Shown in pieces: positions 1 to 8,438 of a stretch of DNA of 34,957 bases; the first letter of the stretch is position 1, and each line of letters opens with the position of its first letter. The notes beneath the pieces are model-generated. The model searched no databases. It saw nothing but the letters and a program-made list of their open reading frames with translations, and had not been told where the DNA came from. The DNA lies in NCBI GenBank assembly GCA_937894725.1, contig CALAYL010000001.1, positions 1 to 34,957 of the forward strand. Direction: 5' to 3'. A program made the position numbers and the translations under genes. The DNA comes from an uncultured Bacteroidota bacterium. Lineage in GTDB: Bacteria; Bacteroidota; Bacteroidia; Chitinophagales; LD1.

Positions 1-24
1 GCTCGCTTTTGCATCGTTTCCATA

Positions 25-1047
25 TCATTCCTTTAGCATCTTCCTTACATAAACTGCCCCATCTTTACCCTGCAATCTAACAAAATAAACGCCTTTCGCC
101 AAATCTCCTACACTGATTTCGTGACCTGCTACATCTCCCTGCTGTACCACATTACCAGCTATATCTGCGATAGTATAATAGCTCAATAAATGAGCTTCTG
201 ATTGAATGTAGAGCTTATCTTGTGTAGGATTAGGGTAGATATTTATTGTCTCTTTATCTACACCCTCTACTCCCAAAAACATACCCGTAGTATCTATACC
301 GCAGTCGGCTGGGTTCAGAGATACGGTTACATCATCTATCAAATAGTAGGCGCATTTATATAAACCCTGCCCAGCGGGTAGGTCTGTAAGCCCACAATGG
401 GCATCATCCTTAAAGTTTCCGATGGTGATGTATTTCTCTGTGCCATTAGCTACGAAGCTGCCCTTTATTTTCATCCAACCAAAGGTATCTACCAACTGTA
501 TATTGATATTGTTTTCTACCTTAGGTGAAGCTATAAGCATAGCTCCTAATGACGGTATAGTATCAGATGCCGAAAAATACACACCTAAGGTTGAGATACT
601 TTGCTGAGAAATATCCGCAAGATTACAGAAATAGGATACATAATATCTTTTCCCATTATAAAGACCATCCATTAATCTTACCGAAATATAATCTCTAACA
701 TTTTGACTATAAAATTGCTGTGAGCAAAACAAACCCACGAAGCCTCCTCCAGTTTTCGGAAAGCGAACTCCACCACCATTGACGGGAACCCCTGAAGAGC
801 TATCAGGAGCACATGAGTTATAGTAGTCAGGCGATGAAATCAGCAAAGGATTATACCATTTCTGTAAATCTTGCAAATTCCAAGAGCCTCCTTTACACAC
901 CCCAAATTCTTCAAAACTCTGATTAGGCACTAAGTTCTGACTATTGCAGAGCCATGGCAGTAGCCCTACAATAGTCAGTAATCCTATTTTTATAAAATGC
1001 GTTTCTATATTTTTCCTATGGTAGGTTTTTTTCACCAATCCATTCAT
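25..1047 (-). CDS. Secreted protein with C-terminal type IX secretion (Por) sorting domain
   Basis: Predicted cargo of the type IX secretion system, exported to the periplasm by Sec and then moved to the cell surface or medium. The hydrophobic stretch IGLLTIVGLLPWLCNS followed by QNLVPNQSFEE looks like a signal peptide with a long N-region. The last ~75 residues form a typical type A sorting domain: INIYPNPTQDKLYI, then GNVVQQGDV, then LAKGVYFVRL and a basic end. The central part contains NQSFEE and aromatic/Gly-rich segments as seen in carbohydrate-binding-like jelly-roll modules, but no catalytic motif is seen, so the activity is unknown. The reading frame is open to a TTG at 1089; I chose the ATG at 1047, which still leaves a complete signal peptide. 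An ATG 1 nt past the stop (21-23) could begin the next gene of the same transcript, but only seven codons are visible. Confidence 0.85.
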   Translation of the reverse strand: MNGLVKKTYHRKNIETHFIKIGLLTIVGLLPWLCNSQNLVPNQSFEEFGVCKGGSWNLQDLQKWYNPLLISSPDYYNSCAPDSSSGVPVNGGGVRFPKTGGGFVGLFCSQQFYSQNVRDYISVRLMDGLYNGKRYYVSYFCNLADISQQSISTLGVYFSASDTIPSLGAMLIASPKVENNINIQLVDTFGWMKIKGSFVANGTEKYITIGNFKDDAHCGLTDLPAGQGLYKCAYYLIDDVTVSLNPADCGIDTTGMFLGVEGVDKETINIYPNPTQDKLYIQSEAHLLSYYTIADIAGNVVQQGDVAGHEISVGDLAKGVYFVRLQGKDGAVYVRKMLKE

Positions 1048-1234
1048 TAATAACCATTTGCACGATATTTTGATCTCCAAATTTGTCAAATACTTCCAAA
1101 GTTTACGAAAAGAAAAATAAGAACGAAATTTTGGATGTTATTTTTTAGCGCGACAATTCGGGAATGCGATTATACCCCCCTCTTTATTTTCCTACAATAA
1201 ATACAAAAATAATTGCGCTGTTTTAGAAATAAAA

Positions 1235-1864
1235 CTATTGCGCTTCATCAGCAGAATCCATCTCCGTAGATACCCCACTCGGCAAATCTGAAATCACCTC
1301 TGCCACTTCGCCTATGGTATTTTCGGAAGATACCAACACATCTTTAAGCATCGGCAATTCGTTGGTGGCATTGATACCAAAATAATCTAAAAATAAGGGC
1401 GTGACTTTATACAATACGGGTCTGCCAGCGGCATCTTCTACTCGCCCAGCCACTTCTATCAGTTCTTTTTCGAGCAATTTTGATACAGAATAATCGCAGT
1501 TTACCCCTCTTATGGCTTCACATTCTACTCTTGTCACTGGGCCTTTGTAGGCAATGATAGCGAGGGTTTCGAGCGCAGAGGTAGAGAGTTTTTTCTTTTC
1601 TTTTTGTCCTATCAAGATAGAGACGGTACGATGGTAGGCAGGTTTAGTAAAAAACTGATAACCTCCGCCAATCACCCGAAGCTCAAACGAAAAATAATCG
1701 GCTTTGTATTTTTCTACGATGTCTGCCAAATGCTGATCGAGTAGCTGTTCGTCCACTACTTCGCCCTCAAAAAGTTTGACAATACATTCTAAAATATCTT
1801 CCTTAGAAACGGCAGTTTCTGAACTAAAAATGAGTGATTCTATATGCTGTTGAAGATTTTCCAA
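1235..1864 (-). CDS. scpB: Segregation and condensation protein B
   Basis: ScpB partners with ScpA and SMC in the bacterial condensin complex that compacts and segregates the chromosome. The 209-residue product has the two winged-helix layout of the family: an N-terminal half with HIESLIFSSE and a GGYQFFTKP segment, and a second half with the diagnostic LSTSALETLAIIAYKGPVTR, then IRGVNCDYSVSKLLEKELIEVAGR and GRPVLYKVTPLFLDYFGI. The C-terminal tail is acidic and variable, as usual. The start is a TTG directly after an in-frame TAG, and no ATG lies near the N-terminus, so TTG initiation is probable. It begins 10 nt after the atpG stop and is probably the last gene of an atpA-atpG-scpB transcript. 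scpA is not in the window. Confidence 0.93.
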   Translation of the reverse strand: MENLQQHIESLIFSSETAVSKEDILECIVKLFEGEVVDEQLLDQHLADIVEKYKADYFSFELRVIGGGYQFFTKPAYHRTVSILIGQKEKKKLSTSALETLAIIAYKGPVTRVECEAIRGVNCDYSVSKLLEKELIEVAGRVEDAAGRPVLYKVTPLFLDYFGINATNELPMLKDVLVSSENTIGEVAEVISDLPSGVSTEMDSADEAQ

Positions 1865-1874
1865 CTAGGGGTAT

Positions 1875-2765
1875 TTATTTTTCTTCCAATGCCGCTGCTC
1901 CGCCTACTATCTCCAATATCTCTTTGGTGATAGCTGCTTGGCGCTCTCTGTTGTATTGAATCTTGAGTGCGCGAAGTAGTTCGTCTGCATTATTTGTAGC
2001 ACTTTCCATCGCCACCATACGCGCACCATGCTCCGAAGCGTTGGTGTCAAGGAGTGCTTTGAAAAACTGTGTGTTCAATATTTTTGGCCCCAACTCTTCA
2101 AGCAATTTTTGCTTTTCAGGTTGGAATATATAATCTGAATTTACCGCCAATTTGGTTGTTGATTCTGCTTGCTCTACAGGCAAAAAGCGCTCTACCATAA
2201 AGTCTTGCGTAGCTGCGTTCAAGAATTTAGCATACACTAGTTCGATAACATCGTATGTGCCATTCAAAAATTCAGCAGTAAGTTTTGTCGATACTTCTTG
2301 CGATTTTTCAAAACTCAAACCAGCAAATAGGCCAATGTGTTCGGTATTGAACTGCAACAGTGTGTTTTTCTTAAAGGCGTCATATCCCTTTTTGCCTATA
2401 CAAAGTAAGGTTACGTTTCCTGCCTTTAGTTGACTTGCGTAAGTAGTGTTGAGTAGTCGCTGTGTAGTCTTCATCAGATTGGCGTTAAACCCTCCGCAAA
2501 GACCTTTATCGGCAGTGACAAGCACGAGTAATATCTGTTTTGGCTCTCTCTTTTTATTTAATGGCAAAGCGATTTCTTCTCCTTTTAGTGCCTCCATCAC
2601 ATTACCTAAAATGTAATTTAGTTTTTCGGAATAGGGGCGCATCTGTGTGATGCGGTCTTGCGCACGCTTTAGCTTTGATGCCGATACCAGCTTCATTGCT
2701 TTAGTGATTTGCATAGTCGTATTTACCGAGCCTATCCTTACCCTTACTTCTTTTAAATTTGCCAT
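1875..2765 (-). CDS. atpG: F1 ATP synthase gamma subunit
   Basis: Central rotor stalk of the F1F0 ATP synthase: it couples proton-driven rotation of the c ring to the catalytic alpha/beta hexamer. At 296 residues it has family length. Both ends are diagnostic: ANLKEVRVRIGSVNTTMQITKAMKLVSASK at the N-terminus (coiled-coil helix) and ATNNADELLRALKIQYNRERQAAITKEILEIVGGAAAL at the C-terminus (second coiled-coil helix), with the Rossmann-like middle containing LVTADKGLCGGFNANL. It lies 63 nt downstream of atpA and 10 nt upstream of scpB on the same strand. The beta and epsilon subunit genes do not follow, unlike the enteric operon. Confidence 0.97.
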   Translation of the reverse strand: MANLKEVRVRIGSVNTTMQITKAMKLVSASKLKRAQDRITQMRPYSEKLNYILGNVMEALKGEEIALPLNKKREPKQILLVLVTADKGLCGGFNANLMKTTQRLLNTTYASQLKAGNVTLLCIGKKGYDAFKKNTLLQFNTEHIGLFAGLSFEKSQEVSTKLTAEFLNGTYDVIELVYAKFLNAATQDFMVERFLPVEQAESTTKLAVNSDYIFQPEKQKLLEELGPKILNTQFFKALLDTNASEHGARMVAMESATNNADELLRALKIQYNRERQAAITKEILEIVGGAAALEEK

Positions 2766-2828
2766 GTTTTTATCTCAAATTGTACATCTTGATAAGCTGC
2801 TGACCTATCGCCATGCACGTTTTTGTTT

Positions 2829-4403
2829 TTAATAGTAAGTCAATGCTACTTCTGCAGCCAAATCGGTCAGTGTTTTTTCTACCTCATCGGTCAGTGGCTT
2901 CGACAATGCTTTGTATGTATCTGCATGTCTAGTTTCTAGCTGAGTCAAGTAGTTTTTCTCAAAATCACTGATTTTGTTTACGGGCACTTTGCTCGCTAGG
3001 TTTTTAGTTCCTACATAAAGTATAGCTACTTGCTTCTCTACGTTGAATGGTGAAAACTGTGGTTGCTTCAATATCTCCACATTACGTGCACCTTTGTCGA
3101 GTACGGCCTTTGTAGCTGCATCGAGGTCAGAACCAAACTTAGAGAAAGCCTCCAATTCACGATATTGTGCTTGGTCAAGTTTCAATGTACCTGCCACTTT
3201 TTTCATGGATTTGATTTGGGCATTACCTCCCACACGACTCACGGAGATACCCACGTTGATAGCTGGGCGTACACCTGAGTTGAAAAGGTTTGACTCCAAG
3301 AATATCTGCCCATCGGTGATTGAGATTACGTTGGTAGGGATGTAAGCTGATACGTCACCCGCTTGTGTTTCGATAATCGGTAGTGCGGTCAATGACCCAC
3401 CTCCTTTTACTTTGCCTACAAGCGAAGCAGGAATATCGTTCATTTTAGACGCTACCTCAATGTTGGCGTTGATTTTAGCGGCTCTTTCTAACAAACGAGA
3501 GTGCAAGTAAAACACATCGCCAGGATATGCCTCACGACCCGGAGGGCGCTTCAATAGCAGAGATACTTCACGGTAAGCTACTGCTTGCTTAGACAAATCA
3601 TCATATACAATCAATGCTGGACGGCCAGTGTCTCTAAAATATTCGCCAATAGCACATCCTGCAAATGGAGCGTAAAACTGCAATGAAGCAGGATCGGCTG
3701 CTGATGCAGACACTACTACGGTGTATGCCATAGCACCATTTTCTTCTAATGTTTTTACGATACGTGCTACTGTAGATGCTTTTTGGCCACAAGCTACATA
3801 TACACAATATACAGGCTCTCCTTTTTCGTAAAATTCTTTCTGATTGATGATAGTATCGATAGCGATAGCTGTCTTACCTACCTGACGGTCACCAATGATC
3901 AACTCACGCTGACCACGACCGATAGGAATCATCGCATCGATAGATTTAATACCTGTTTGAAGAGGTTCGTTTACTGGCTGACGGAAAAGTACCCCTGGTG
4001 CTTTACGCTCCAATGGCATTTCAAAAAGCTCGCCTGCCAATGGCCCTTTGCCATCGATAGTCTCGCCTAGTGTATTTACTACACGGCCTAGCATGCCCTC
4101 TCCTACTTTGATAGAAGCGATTACGCCTGTACGTTTCACCGTATCACCTTCTTTGATAGCGCCAGAATAGCCCATCAACACCACTCCTACGTTGTCTTCT
4201 TCGAGGTTTAGTACGATTGCTTTTGTACCATTTTCAAACGATACTAGCTCTCCTGCGCGAGCATTGTTGAGGCCATATACACGAGCGATACCATCGCCCA
4301 CTTGCAATACTGTACCTACCTCTTCGAGCTCAGCAGCTGTTTTGAAGTTTGATAATTGTTCTCTCAAAATAGCGGATATTTCGTCCGGTTTTACTTCAGC
4401 CAT
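2829..4403 (-). CDS. atpA: F1 ATP synthase alpha subunit
   Basis: Non-catalytic nucleotide-binding subunit of the F1 hexamer. The 524-residue product shows the N-terminal beta-barrel (GDGIARVYGL), a P-loop GDRQVGKT at residues 171-178, the signature PAINVGISVS at 380-389, and the arginine finger at R390 in SRVGG that reaches into the catalytic site of the beta subunit. The ATG start is clear. No delta (atpH) or b/c subunit gene lies upstream; a divergent small lipoprotein gene begins 157 nt away, and a good Bacteroidota-type promoter sits in that gap. atpA and atpG therefore form a short unit here, separate from the F0 genes and from atpD/atpC. Confidence 0.98.
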   Translation of the reverse strand: MAEVKPDEISAILREQLSNFKTAAELEEVGTVLQVGDGIARVYGLNNARAGELVSFENGTKAIVLNLEEDNVGVVLMGYSGAIKEGDTVKRTGVIASIKVGEGMLGRVVNTLGETIDGKGPLAGELFEMPLERKAPGVLFRQPVNEPLQTGIKSIDAMIPIGRGQRELIIGDRQVGKTAIAIDTIINQKEFYEKGEPVYCVYVACGQKASTVARIVKTLEENGAMAYTVVVSASAADPASLQFYAPFAGCAIGEYFRDTGRPALIVYDDLSKQAVAYREVSLLLKRPPGREAYPGDVFYLHSRLLERAAKINANIEVASKMNDIPASLVGKVKGGGSLTALPIIETQAGDVSAYIPTNVISITDGQIFLESNLFNSGVRPAINVGISVSRVGGNAQIKSMKKVAGTLKLDQAQYRELEAFSKFGSDLDAATKAVLDKGARNVEILKQPQFSPFNVEKQVAILYVGTKNLASKVPVNKISDFEKNYLTQLETRHADTYKALSKPLTDEVEKTLTDLAAEVALTYY

Positions 4404-4442
4404 TTTATTTTATTTTTAAGTAAGTTTTTCTTTAATCGGGTG

Positions 4443-4473
4443 CAAAAATAGCAGATTAAGGCTTATAAACAAA
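4443..4473 (-). promoter_or_regulatory. Bacteroidota-type promoter of atpA
   Basis: On the minus strand TTTG (4470-4473) is followed after exactly 19 nt by TATTTTTG (4443-4450), matching the -33 TTTG / -7 TAnnTTTG consensus. It would start transcription about 30 nt upstream of the atpA ATG. Confidence 0.6.
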
Positions 4474-4498
4474 TACTATTTTTGATTTTAAACTTAGG

Positions 4499-4529
4499 TT
4501 GTTTGATTTAATAATAATCACTACTTTTG
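4499..4529 (+). promoter_or_regulatory. Bacteroidota-type promoter of the lipoprotein gene at 4561
   Basis: TACTTTTG (4522-4529) matches TAnnTTTG exactly. TTG at 4499-4501 lies 20 nt upstream and TTTG at 4502-4505 lies 16 nt upstream, either of which could act as the -33 element. The predicted start is about 25 nt before the ATG. It is back to back with the atpA promoter. Confidence 0.5.
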
Positions 4530-4560
4530 TATTATTAAAAAACGCAAAAAACACACCATC

Positions 4561-4770
4561 ATGAAAAAACTATTATTTCTATTTAGTTCAGTTATTCTTC
4601 TTTCTTCGCTACCTTCTTGTAAGCAGTGTGGCTATTGTCGAGATTCGTCTGGATACAATGGCTCTGCTGTATGCAAAGAGTCTAGTGTATTAGGTTCTGT
4701 TTTAAACAACTATGACGAGGCAAAAGCAAATTGCCAGGCGCAAGGTGGTACTTGGACAAAAACTAAATAA
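4561..4770 (+). CDS. Small cysteine-rich lipoprotein, first of three paralogues
   Basis: A 69-residue predicted lipoprotein of unknown function. A Lys-rich start and hydrophobic segment end in a lipobox SLPSC with the lipidated Cys at position 20. After it come Cys 23, 26, 38 and 58, giving C-x2-C-x2-C-x11-C-x19-C. The SCKxCxxC opening and the later CK pair are shared with the two genes at 4844 and 5113 on the opposite strand, so these are paralogues. It has its own promoter and a shared bidirectional terminator behind it. Four non-lipidated cysteines could make two disulfides or bind a metal; the sequence does not decide. It is the most divergent of the three, ending in CQAQGGTW in place of the AAGCK/ASGCK ending. 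Confidence 0.82.
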   Translation: MKKLLFLFSSVILLSSLPSCKQCGYCRDSSGYNGSAVCKESSVLGSVLNNYDEAKANCQAQGGTWTKTK

Positions 4771-4792
4771 TCAACAAATACCTAACTGAAAT

Positions 4793-4828
4793 AAAAAACC
4801 CCTTCATGATTCATGAAGGGGTTTTTTT
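4793..4828. terminator. Bidirectional intrinsic terminator
   Basis: A near-perfect palindrome (4799-4821) with arms CCCCTTCATGA and TCATGAAGGGG is flanked by A6 on the left and T7 on the right, so it can terminate both the plus-strand lipoprotein gene at 4561 and the minus-strand gene ending at 4844. Confidence 0.9.
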
Positions 4829-4843
4829 GTAGCATTAGCTTGA

Positions 4844-5035
4844 TTATTTACAACCAGCTGCTTTCAAAGCTGCTTTGTAAGTATCCCAGCTAAGACCTGT
4901 ACCAGCGTCATCATAATCGCTTTTACAAATTTTAGTTCCTGGTTGACCAGCTACACCAGAACAATCAACACACTCTTTGCAAGAGCTAAGACCGATTACA
5001 GCTACTGCTGCTACTGCGAATAATACTTTTTTCAT
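4844..5035 (-). CDS. Small cysteine-rich lipoprotein, second paralogue
   Basis: A 63-residue predicted lipoprotein of unknown function. The signal segment KKVLFAVAAVAVIGLSSC ends at the lipidated Cys 19. The mature part has Cys 22, 25, 37 and 62: C-x2-C-x2-C-x11-C-x24-C. It shares SCKxCVDC, VAG, CKxDY and a terminal A(A/S)GCK with the 70-residue gene at 5113, and the SCKxCxxC start with the gene at 4561. It lies 77 nt downstream of the 5113 gene on the same strand; a possible promoter in that gap could also give it separate expression. The bidirectional terminator follows its stop codon closely. Confidence 0.85.
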   Translation of the reverse strand: MKKVLFAVAAVAVIGLSSCKECVDCSGVAGQPGTKICKSDYDDAGTGLSWDTYKAALKAAGCK

Positions 5036-5064
5036 TTTTTTACTGTTTTAGGTTAATGAATAAG

Positions 5065-5096
5065 CAATTTTAATTAAGATATTTTATAATACCAAA
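5065..5096 (-). promoter_or_regulatory. Possible promoter of the lipoprotein gene at 4844
   Basis: On the minus strand TTTG (5093-5096) is followed after 20 nt by TAAAATTG (5065-5072), one mismatch to TAnnTTTG. It lies in the 77 nt gap between the two paralogous lipoprotein genes. The region is very AT-rich, so a chance match is possible. Confidence 0.35.
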
Positions 5097-5112
5097 TATC
5101 AATAATTTTTTT

Positions 5113-5325
5113 TTAGTTCACCCCTTTACACCCGCTTGCCTTCAATACATTGCGAAAGTTTGACCAGCCTTCTTCTCCTTTATTTTGTTTTGTGTAATCG
5201 TCTTTACAGTAGTGCGCGTATTGTTGTCCAGATACGCCAGCCACTTCTGTACAGTCCACGCAGTTTTTGCAAGAAGATAAGGTAGAGGCGATCAATACAA
5301 CTATGCCTATGAAATAAAGCTTCAT
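5113..5325 (-). CDS. Small cysteine-rich lipoprotein, third paralogue
   Basis: A 70-residue predicted lipoprotein of unknown function. The signal segment LYFIGIVVLIASTLSSC ends at the lipidated Cys 19; the mature part has Cys 22, 25, 40 and 66 (C-x2-C-x2-C-x14-C-x25-C). CVDC, VAG, CKDDY and ASGCK match the neighbour at 4844. The start codon lies only 5 nt after the stop of the double-parvulin chaperone gene, so the two are very probably co-transcribed and perhaps translationally coupled. That link to a periplasmic folding factor is suggestive for a secreted protein with several cysteines, but does not prove a functional tie. Confidence 0.85.
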   Translation of the reverse strand: MKLYFIGIVVLIASTLSSCKNCVDCTEVAGVSGQQYAHYCKDDYTKQNKGEEGWSNFRNVLKASGCKGVN

Positions 5326-5330
5326 ATATT

Positions 5331-7295
5331 TTATTTCTTGATAAGTTGATTGAATACAGCATCGTTCAACACTATAGGGTATCTATTGTGCAGCTCTGCC
5401 ATCCAGTTTTTTTCTAAAAATTCTTGATAGTCTGATATGATAAAACCTTTGGCTTCTTTGAGCGACTTAGGTTCTGGAGCTACTAGTTTATTTACTCTTA
5501 CAAACTGGTACGTAGAGTCGTTGAGCATCTTTACAGGGCTTGTGCCTAATACCCAACCTGCATTGTCCACTACATCATATTGTCCTTTTTCGTATTTGCC
5601 ATCTATCACAGATACCTTGCCAACTGGGTTTAGCTGATTTACTTTTAGTTGAATATCTCCAGCCGACTTTTTCTTTTTAGCTAATTTATAAGCAGCATCA
5701 GCCATGTTTTTGTTGGTGCAATTAAAAACTTCTGCCTCTACTCTATCGCCCCACATGTATTTCGTTTTGTTGGCTTCATAAAATTTTTCTAAACCTACAG
5801 TGTCTTTGAGGGCATAGCTCCATACCTTGCGGTCGGTAAGTTCAAATAATAAAATACCATCTCTGTATTCTTTCATCAAGCTAGCAAACTCTGGCTTCTT
5901 TTTTTCGAGTTGCGACTCTTCATATTCAAGTGCCTTTTGCGTCACAAAATTGTCGTAATACTCAGATAAAAGTTGGTCTTTCGATTTATCGGTGCGTTTT
6001 CTGTTTACAGTTTCTACATACTTAGCGAAATCTAACAATGTAGTGCTTTTGCCAGCTAAGTTGAAAAGCGTAAGAGAGGTGTTGATTTTTAAGCTATCCT
6101 TATTGAAACTGCCATCTGCCAAAGAGGGACTGACAGCTTTGAAAAAGGCTGCTTTATTGAGTGCCAACTCTGAAAATCCATTTTCGGCTTTGATACGCTC
6201 TATCAATTTGTTTTTTGCTACCTGCGAACGTGTATCCCTTTCTACCTTGCGTTTCAGATCGTTTTTAGCATCATCAAAACTAGGTGCAGCGCTCTTGTCA
6301 AGTCGTTTGATGATATGCCATCCGTAAGCGGTTTCTATAGGTTTGGAGATATCGCCATTTACTTTTAAGGAAAAAGCAGCAGCCTCAAATTCAGGAACCA
6401 TACGTCCTGTACCAAATGGAGCTAACTCACCATTTTTAGACTTAGAGGTACGATCGTCAGAGTAAGCTTTTACAGCTTCTTCAAATGTGATTTGACCAGT
6501 TTTGATTTTGTTATAAAGTGAATCTATACTTTTATAAATAACCAATTTTTGATCAGCCGTTACGTTTTCTGGAAACTTGCGGAGAATGTGTGCTACGGTG
6601 ATTTCGCCTTGGGCATCTCTGCTGGCTATTCCTTTTACTAAATGATAGCCAAACACGGTACGCACAGGCATCGATACATCTCCTGGCTTAGTGTTGTATG
6701 CTGCGGACTCAAATGGATAAACGGTTTGAAAAACGGTAAAATAGCCGATGTCTCCTTTGTTTTGTTTAGCCGAAGGATCATCCGAAAATTCAGTAGCTAA
6801 TTTGCCAAAATCTTCGCCTTTGAGTATGCGTTTGCGAATATCCATCGCTTTTTTGTATGCCGCCAAGGTATCGGCAGGATTAGCATTTTCATCACACTTT
6901 ACAAGCAAGTGAGCTACATTGAACTCGCGTAGTGAGCGCTGGTAGGCCTCTTGAATAAGTTGATCGGTGATTTCTCTATCGGTCAAAAAGCTTTTTGCCA
7001 ACTGCTTGCGATAGCCTTCTAGCTCATTCATGAGCGAGCTGATGGTGTCGAGTTGTAAGCGTTCTGCTTCTTTTACTTTGAGTCTAAAATTTTCATAGAG
7101 CTTGAGATACTCGGTAAGTGATTTCTCACTATAGTCAGCTTGGTTGTTTATGTTGTTTTTTGTGTAAACGTATTCAAACTCTCCTACGCTCACTGGCTGC
7201 CCTGCTACTGAAAAGATGGTAGCATTTTTATCTGCATTTTGTGCTATGCTAGCGCTAGATATTGAAAGGAAAACAAGTCCAAGTATCTTTCTCAT
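5331..7295 (-). CDS. Periplasmic peptidyl-prolyl isomerase with two parvulin domains (SurA/PpiD-like)
   Basis: Predicted envelope folding chaperone that isomerises X-Pro bonds in secreted and outer-membrane proteins. The 654-residue protein begins with a signal peptide (ILGLVFLSISSASIAQ), then a SurA-type N-terminal helical region (about 28-120). Two parvulin domains follow: about 125-222 (FNVAHLLVK ... GYFTVFQTVYPFESAAY ... VFGYHLVK) and about 231-332 (ITVAHILRKF ... GELAPFGTGRMVPEFEAAAF ... AYGWHIIKRL). The remaining ~310 residues are helical and charged and carry no motif I recognise; long C-terminal parts are normal in Bacteroidota homologues. A cysteine-rich lipoprotein gene follows after 5 nt. 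fabH lies 125 nt upstream on the same strand. I cannot tell SurA from PpiD function, so no symbol is given. Confidence 0.9.
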   Translation of the reverse strand: MRKILGLVFLSISSASIAQNADKNATIFSVAGQPVSVGEFEYVYTKNNINNQADYSEKSLTEYLKLYENFRLKVKEAERLQLDTISSLMNELEGYRKQLAKSFLTDREITDQLIQEAYQRSLREFNVAHLLVKCDENANPADTLAAYKKAMDIRKRILKGEDFGKLATEFSDDPSAKQNKGDIGYFTVFQTVYPFESAAYNTKPGDVSMPVRTVFGYHLVKGIASRDAQGEITVAHILRKFPENVTADQKLVIYKSIDSLYNKIKTGQITFEEAVKAYSDDRTSKSKNGELAPFGTGRMVPEFEAAAFSLKVNGDISKPIETAYGWHIIKRLDKSAAPSFDDAKNDLKRKVERDTRSQVAKNKLIERIKAENGFSELALNKAAFFKAVSPSLADGSFNKDSLKINTSLTLFNLAGKSTTLLDFAKYVETVNRKRTDKSKDQLLSEYYDNFVTQKALEYEESQLEKKKPEFASLMKEYRDGILLFELTDRKVWSYALKDTVGLEKFYEANKTKYMWGDRVEAEVFNCTNKNMADAAYKLAKKKKSAGDIQLKVNQLNPVGKVSVIDGKYEKGQYDVVDNAGWVLGTSPVKMLNDSTYQFVRVNKLVAPEPKSLKEAKGFIISDYQEFLEKNWMAELHNRYPIVLNDAVFNQLIKK

Positions 7296-7420
7296 AAATT
7301 GTATTTTGTTTTAAACGAGTCCAAATTTTACTTTTTGAAATGAGTTTTCAAAAAAGTAGTGGTCGAAAATAAAGAATTTTAACGGTGCAGCGCGATAAAC
7401 TTAAAATCTAGTTGCTTTTA

Positions 7421-8422
7421 CTAAAACCGAATGAGCGCACTAGCCCATGTAAACCCACTGCCAAATGAAGCCATACAGACTAGATTGTCAGGTTTGATAC
7501 GACCTGCTTCCCATGCTTCGGCTAGTGCTATGGGGATAGAGGCGGCTGTGGTATTGCCATATTTGTGAATATTGGACACTACCTTGTCATCGGGAAGTTG
7601 AAATTCTTTTTGTACTACAGCGGTGATGCGTTGATTGGCTTGATGTGGGATAAAAAGATCAATGTCTTTATCGTTTAGTTTATTTCCTGCCAGTGCCTCT
7701 CGTATTACTTCAGGAAAATAACGCACCGCATGGGTGAAAACAAGCTTGCCATTCATGTTTGGAAGGTGCTTGCCAGAGGGCACTAAATCCTCTGGAAATC
7801 GATTTTTGAGTCTGCTGCCAGGATGTTGGAGCATGAGTTCTTCGGCATACTTACCATCTGCATGGAGGTGAGTAGATAAAATTCCTTTGCCTTTTTTTGA
7901 ATGTGATTCGAGTAAAACCGCTCCTGCACCATCGCCAAAAATAACGGACATATTTCGTCCTCTGTCACTTATCTCCATTATATTGCTCTGAATTTCAGAG
8001 CCTATCACAAGTACATTGCTTGCCATGCCTGTTTTGATATACTGGTCGGCTAAGGAAAGTGCGTAGATAAAGCCACTACACTGCTGCCTGATATCAAAAC
8101 AGGGAATCTGTCGAGTACCTAAAATGCGTTGAACCAAAACACCTGGACCTGGAAAGTTATAATCGGGGCTCAGTGTGGCAAACACGATCATATCAATGTC
8201 GTTTGCCTTTTTGCCCGCTCTATCCATGGCTATCTGAGCAGCGGCAGCTCCCATTGAAGATACGCTGTCTTTGCCTTCGGTAAAAAAGCGTCTTTCTTTA
8301 ATGCCGGTGCGTTCTACAATCCATTCATCGGTAGTATCCATGAGCTTTGATAAATCGGCATTAGTTACCACATTTTCGGGCACATAAAACCCTACCCCAG
8401 CTATTTTAGCATAGTTCGACAT
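7421..8422 (-). CDS. fabH: Beta-ketoacyl-ACP synthase III
   Basis: Condenses an acyl-CoA primer with malonyl-ACP to start fatty acid synthesis. The catalytic triad is visible: Cys115 in DIRQQCSGFIYAL, His260 in IPHQANQRI and Asn290 in KYGNTTAAS. The N-terminus (YAKIAGVGFYVPENVVTN ... TDEWIVERTGI) and C-terminus (ASFGSGFTWAS) are typical, and 333 residues is family length. The frame continues upstream to a TTG at 8431; the ATG at 8422 was chosen because homologues begin right at this point. It follows the YHS lipoprotein gene by 16 nt. The common partners plsX and rpmF are not next to it, but acpP and fabF lie a few genes upstream on the same strand. Confidence 0.97.
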   Translation of the reverse strand: MSNYAKIAGVGFYVPENVVTNADLSKLMDTTDEWIVERTGIKERRFFTEGKDSVSSMGAAAAQIAMDRAGKKANDIDMIVFATLSPDYNFPGPGVLVQRILGTRQIPCFDIRQQCSGFIYALSLADQYIKTGMASNVLVIGSEIQSNIMEISDRGRNMSVIFGDGAGAVLLESHSKKGKGILSTHLHADGKYAEELMLQHPGSRLKNRFPEDLVPSGKHLPNMNGKLVFTHAVRYFPEVIREALAGNKLNDKDIDLFIPHQANQRITAVVQKEFQLPDDKVVSNIHKYGNTTAASIPIALAEAWEAGRIKPDNLVCMASFGSGFTWASALIRF

Positions 8423-8438
8423 AGATATCAATAACGGA

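Noticed and set aside
1..23. Possible start of another minus-strand gene, ATG at 23
   Set aside because: It begins 1 nt after the T9SS gene stop and could be real, but only seven codons are inside the window.
1204..1211. TATTTTTG box on the minus strand upstream of the T9SS gene
   Set aside because: No TTTG or TTG at the right distance, and the leader would be about 150 nt; chance matches are common in this AT-rich DNA.
7332..7357. AT-rich hairpin between fabH and the parvulin chaperone gene
   Set aside because: Arms of mainly A and T with no clear T tract; too weak to call a terminator.
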